Shown here: piece after piece, positions 42,959-43,054 of the stretch
How positions within the stretch are numbered: the stretch's first letter is position 1
How the letters are laid out: each line of letters begins with the position of its first letter
Assembly (NCBI GenBank): GCA_003243445.1
Contig: QFQQ01000054.1
Span: forward strand, 1-43,054
Length of the DNA: 43,054 nt
Origin: Citrobacter freundii
GTDB taxonomy: Bacteria; Bacteroidota; Bacteroidia; Chitinophagales; Chitinophagaceae
Direction of reading: 5' to 3'
Position numbers and translations under genes: made by a program
The notes under the pieces: model-generated
What the model was told of the DNA's origin: nothing
The model's database searches: none
Seen by the model: only the letters and a program-made list of their open reading frames with translations

Positions 42959-43054
42959 ATAATTTATTCAACCCAGTGTGAGAGGATAAACAGAAACAGG
43001 GCATACCAGCAACAGGCAAGTTGGGTTAGTGAGCTGCTGCTTTGTTCGTTCTTC
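42959..43054. other. Non-coding tail of the window
   Basis: No gene is seen. CAAGTTGGGTTA at 43017-43028 is identical to 12 bases of the terminal repeat of the 27370-27596 element. It may be the edge of a second copy continuing outside the window. Confidence 0.4.

Overview
The window looks like chromosomal DNA of a Bacteroidota bacterium, most likely the Chitinophagales/Chitinophagaceae group. Support: start sites are preceded by Bacteroidota-type -7 boxes (TAnnTTTG) rather than strong Shine-Dalgarno sequences; gene types typical of the phylum are present (BlaI/M56/TlpA cluster, GH127-type arabinofuranosidase, CarboxypepD_reg plus receptor-L lipoprotein, serC-DUF1015 pair, RhuM-Fic protein); and many secreted proteins carry lipoprotein or signal peptides. 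No rRNA, tRNA, CRISPR array, transposase or phage gene was seen. Family names come from reading motifs, not from database searches.

Layout. 1-471: intergenic repeats. 472-5901 (minus strand): long-chain acyl-CoA synthetase, periplasmic TPR protein, DUF1015 protein and phosphoserine aminotransferase (serC). 5902-9131: an unusually gene-poor stretch with a small cluster (TM-anchored 158-aa protein, Rnk/GreA-C-like protein, 61-aa membrane protein, perhaps a 56-aa ORF) bracketed by two direct copies of a repeat with an identical 41-nt G/C-skewed core. 9132-10855 (minus): S1/P1 nuclease / zinc phospholipase C-type protein and DUF502 membrane protein. 11004-17898 (plus): TetR regulator, TolC-like outer membrane channel, lipoprotein adaptor and an enlarged RND permease, forming a tripartite efflux operon with a visible promoter, a candidate operator and a terminator.

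18550-28137: M16 peptidase, an unrecognised secreted 583-aa protein, a DUF1444-like protein, an HSL-type esterase, a LOG-family protein, an AraC regulator and a DUF6882-like protein. A 227-bp MITE-like element lies between the last two; it supplies the stop codon of one and abuts the promoter of the other. 28368-31757 (minus): a large lipoprotein with a receptor-L-like repeat domain. 32010-34520 (plus): GH127-type glycosidase with a C-terminal lectin-like domain. 34732-38554 (plus): BlaI repressor, M56 membrane metallopeptidase and TPR/TlpA thioredoxin, with two overlapping palindromes in the promoter. 38658-41555 (minus): a second M16 peptidase, paralogous to the first, with a poly-Gly insertion. 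41737-42729 (plus): RhuM-Fic fusion. 42764-42958: a MITE-like repeat whose right half also forms the first 92 bases of the window.

The clearest functional units are the TetR-TolC-MFP-RND efflux operon and the BlaI-M56-TlpA signalling cluster. The least explained material is the set of non-coding repeats: three inverted-repeat element families plus the G-rich core repeat around the Rnk-like cluster.
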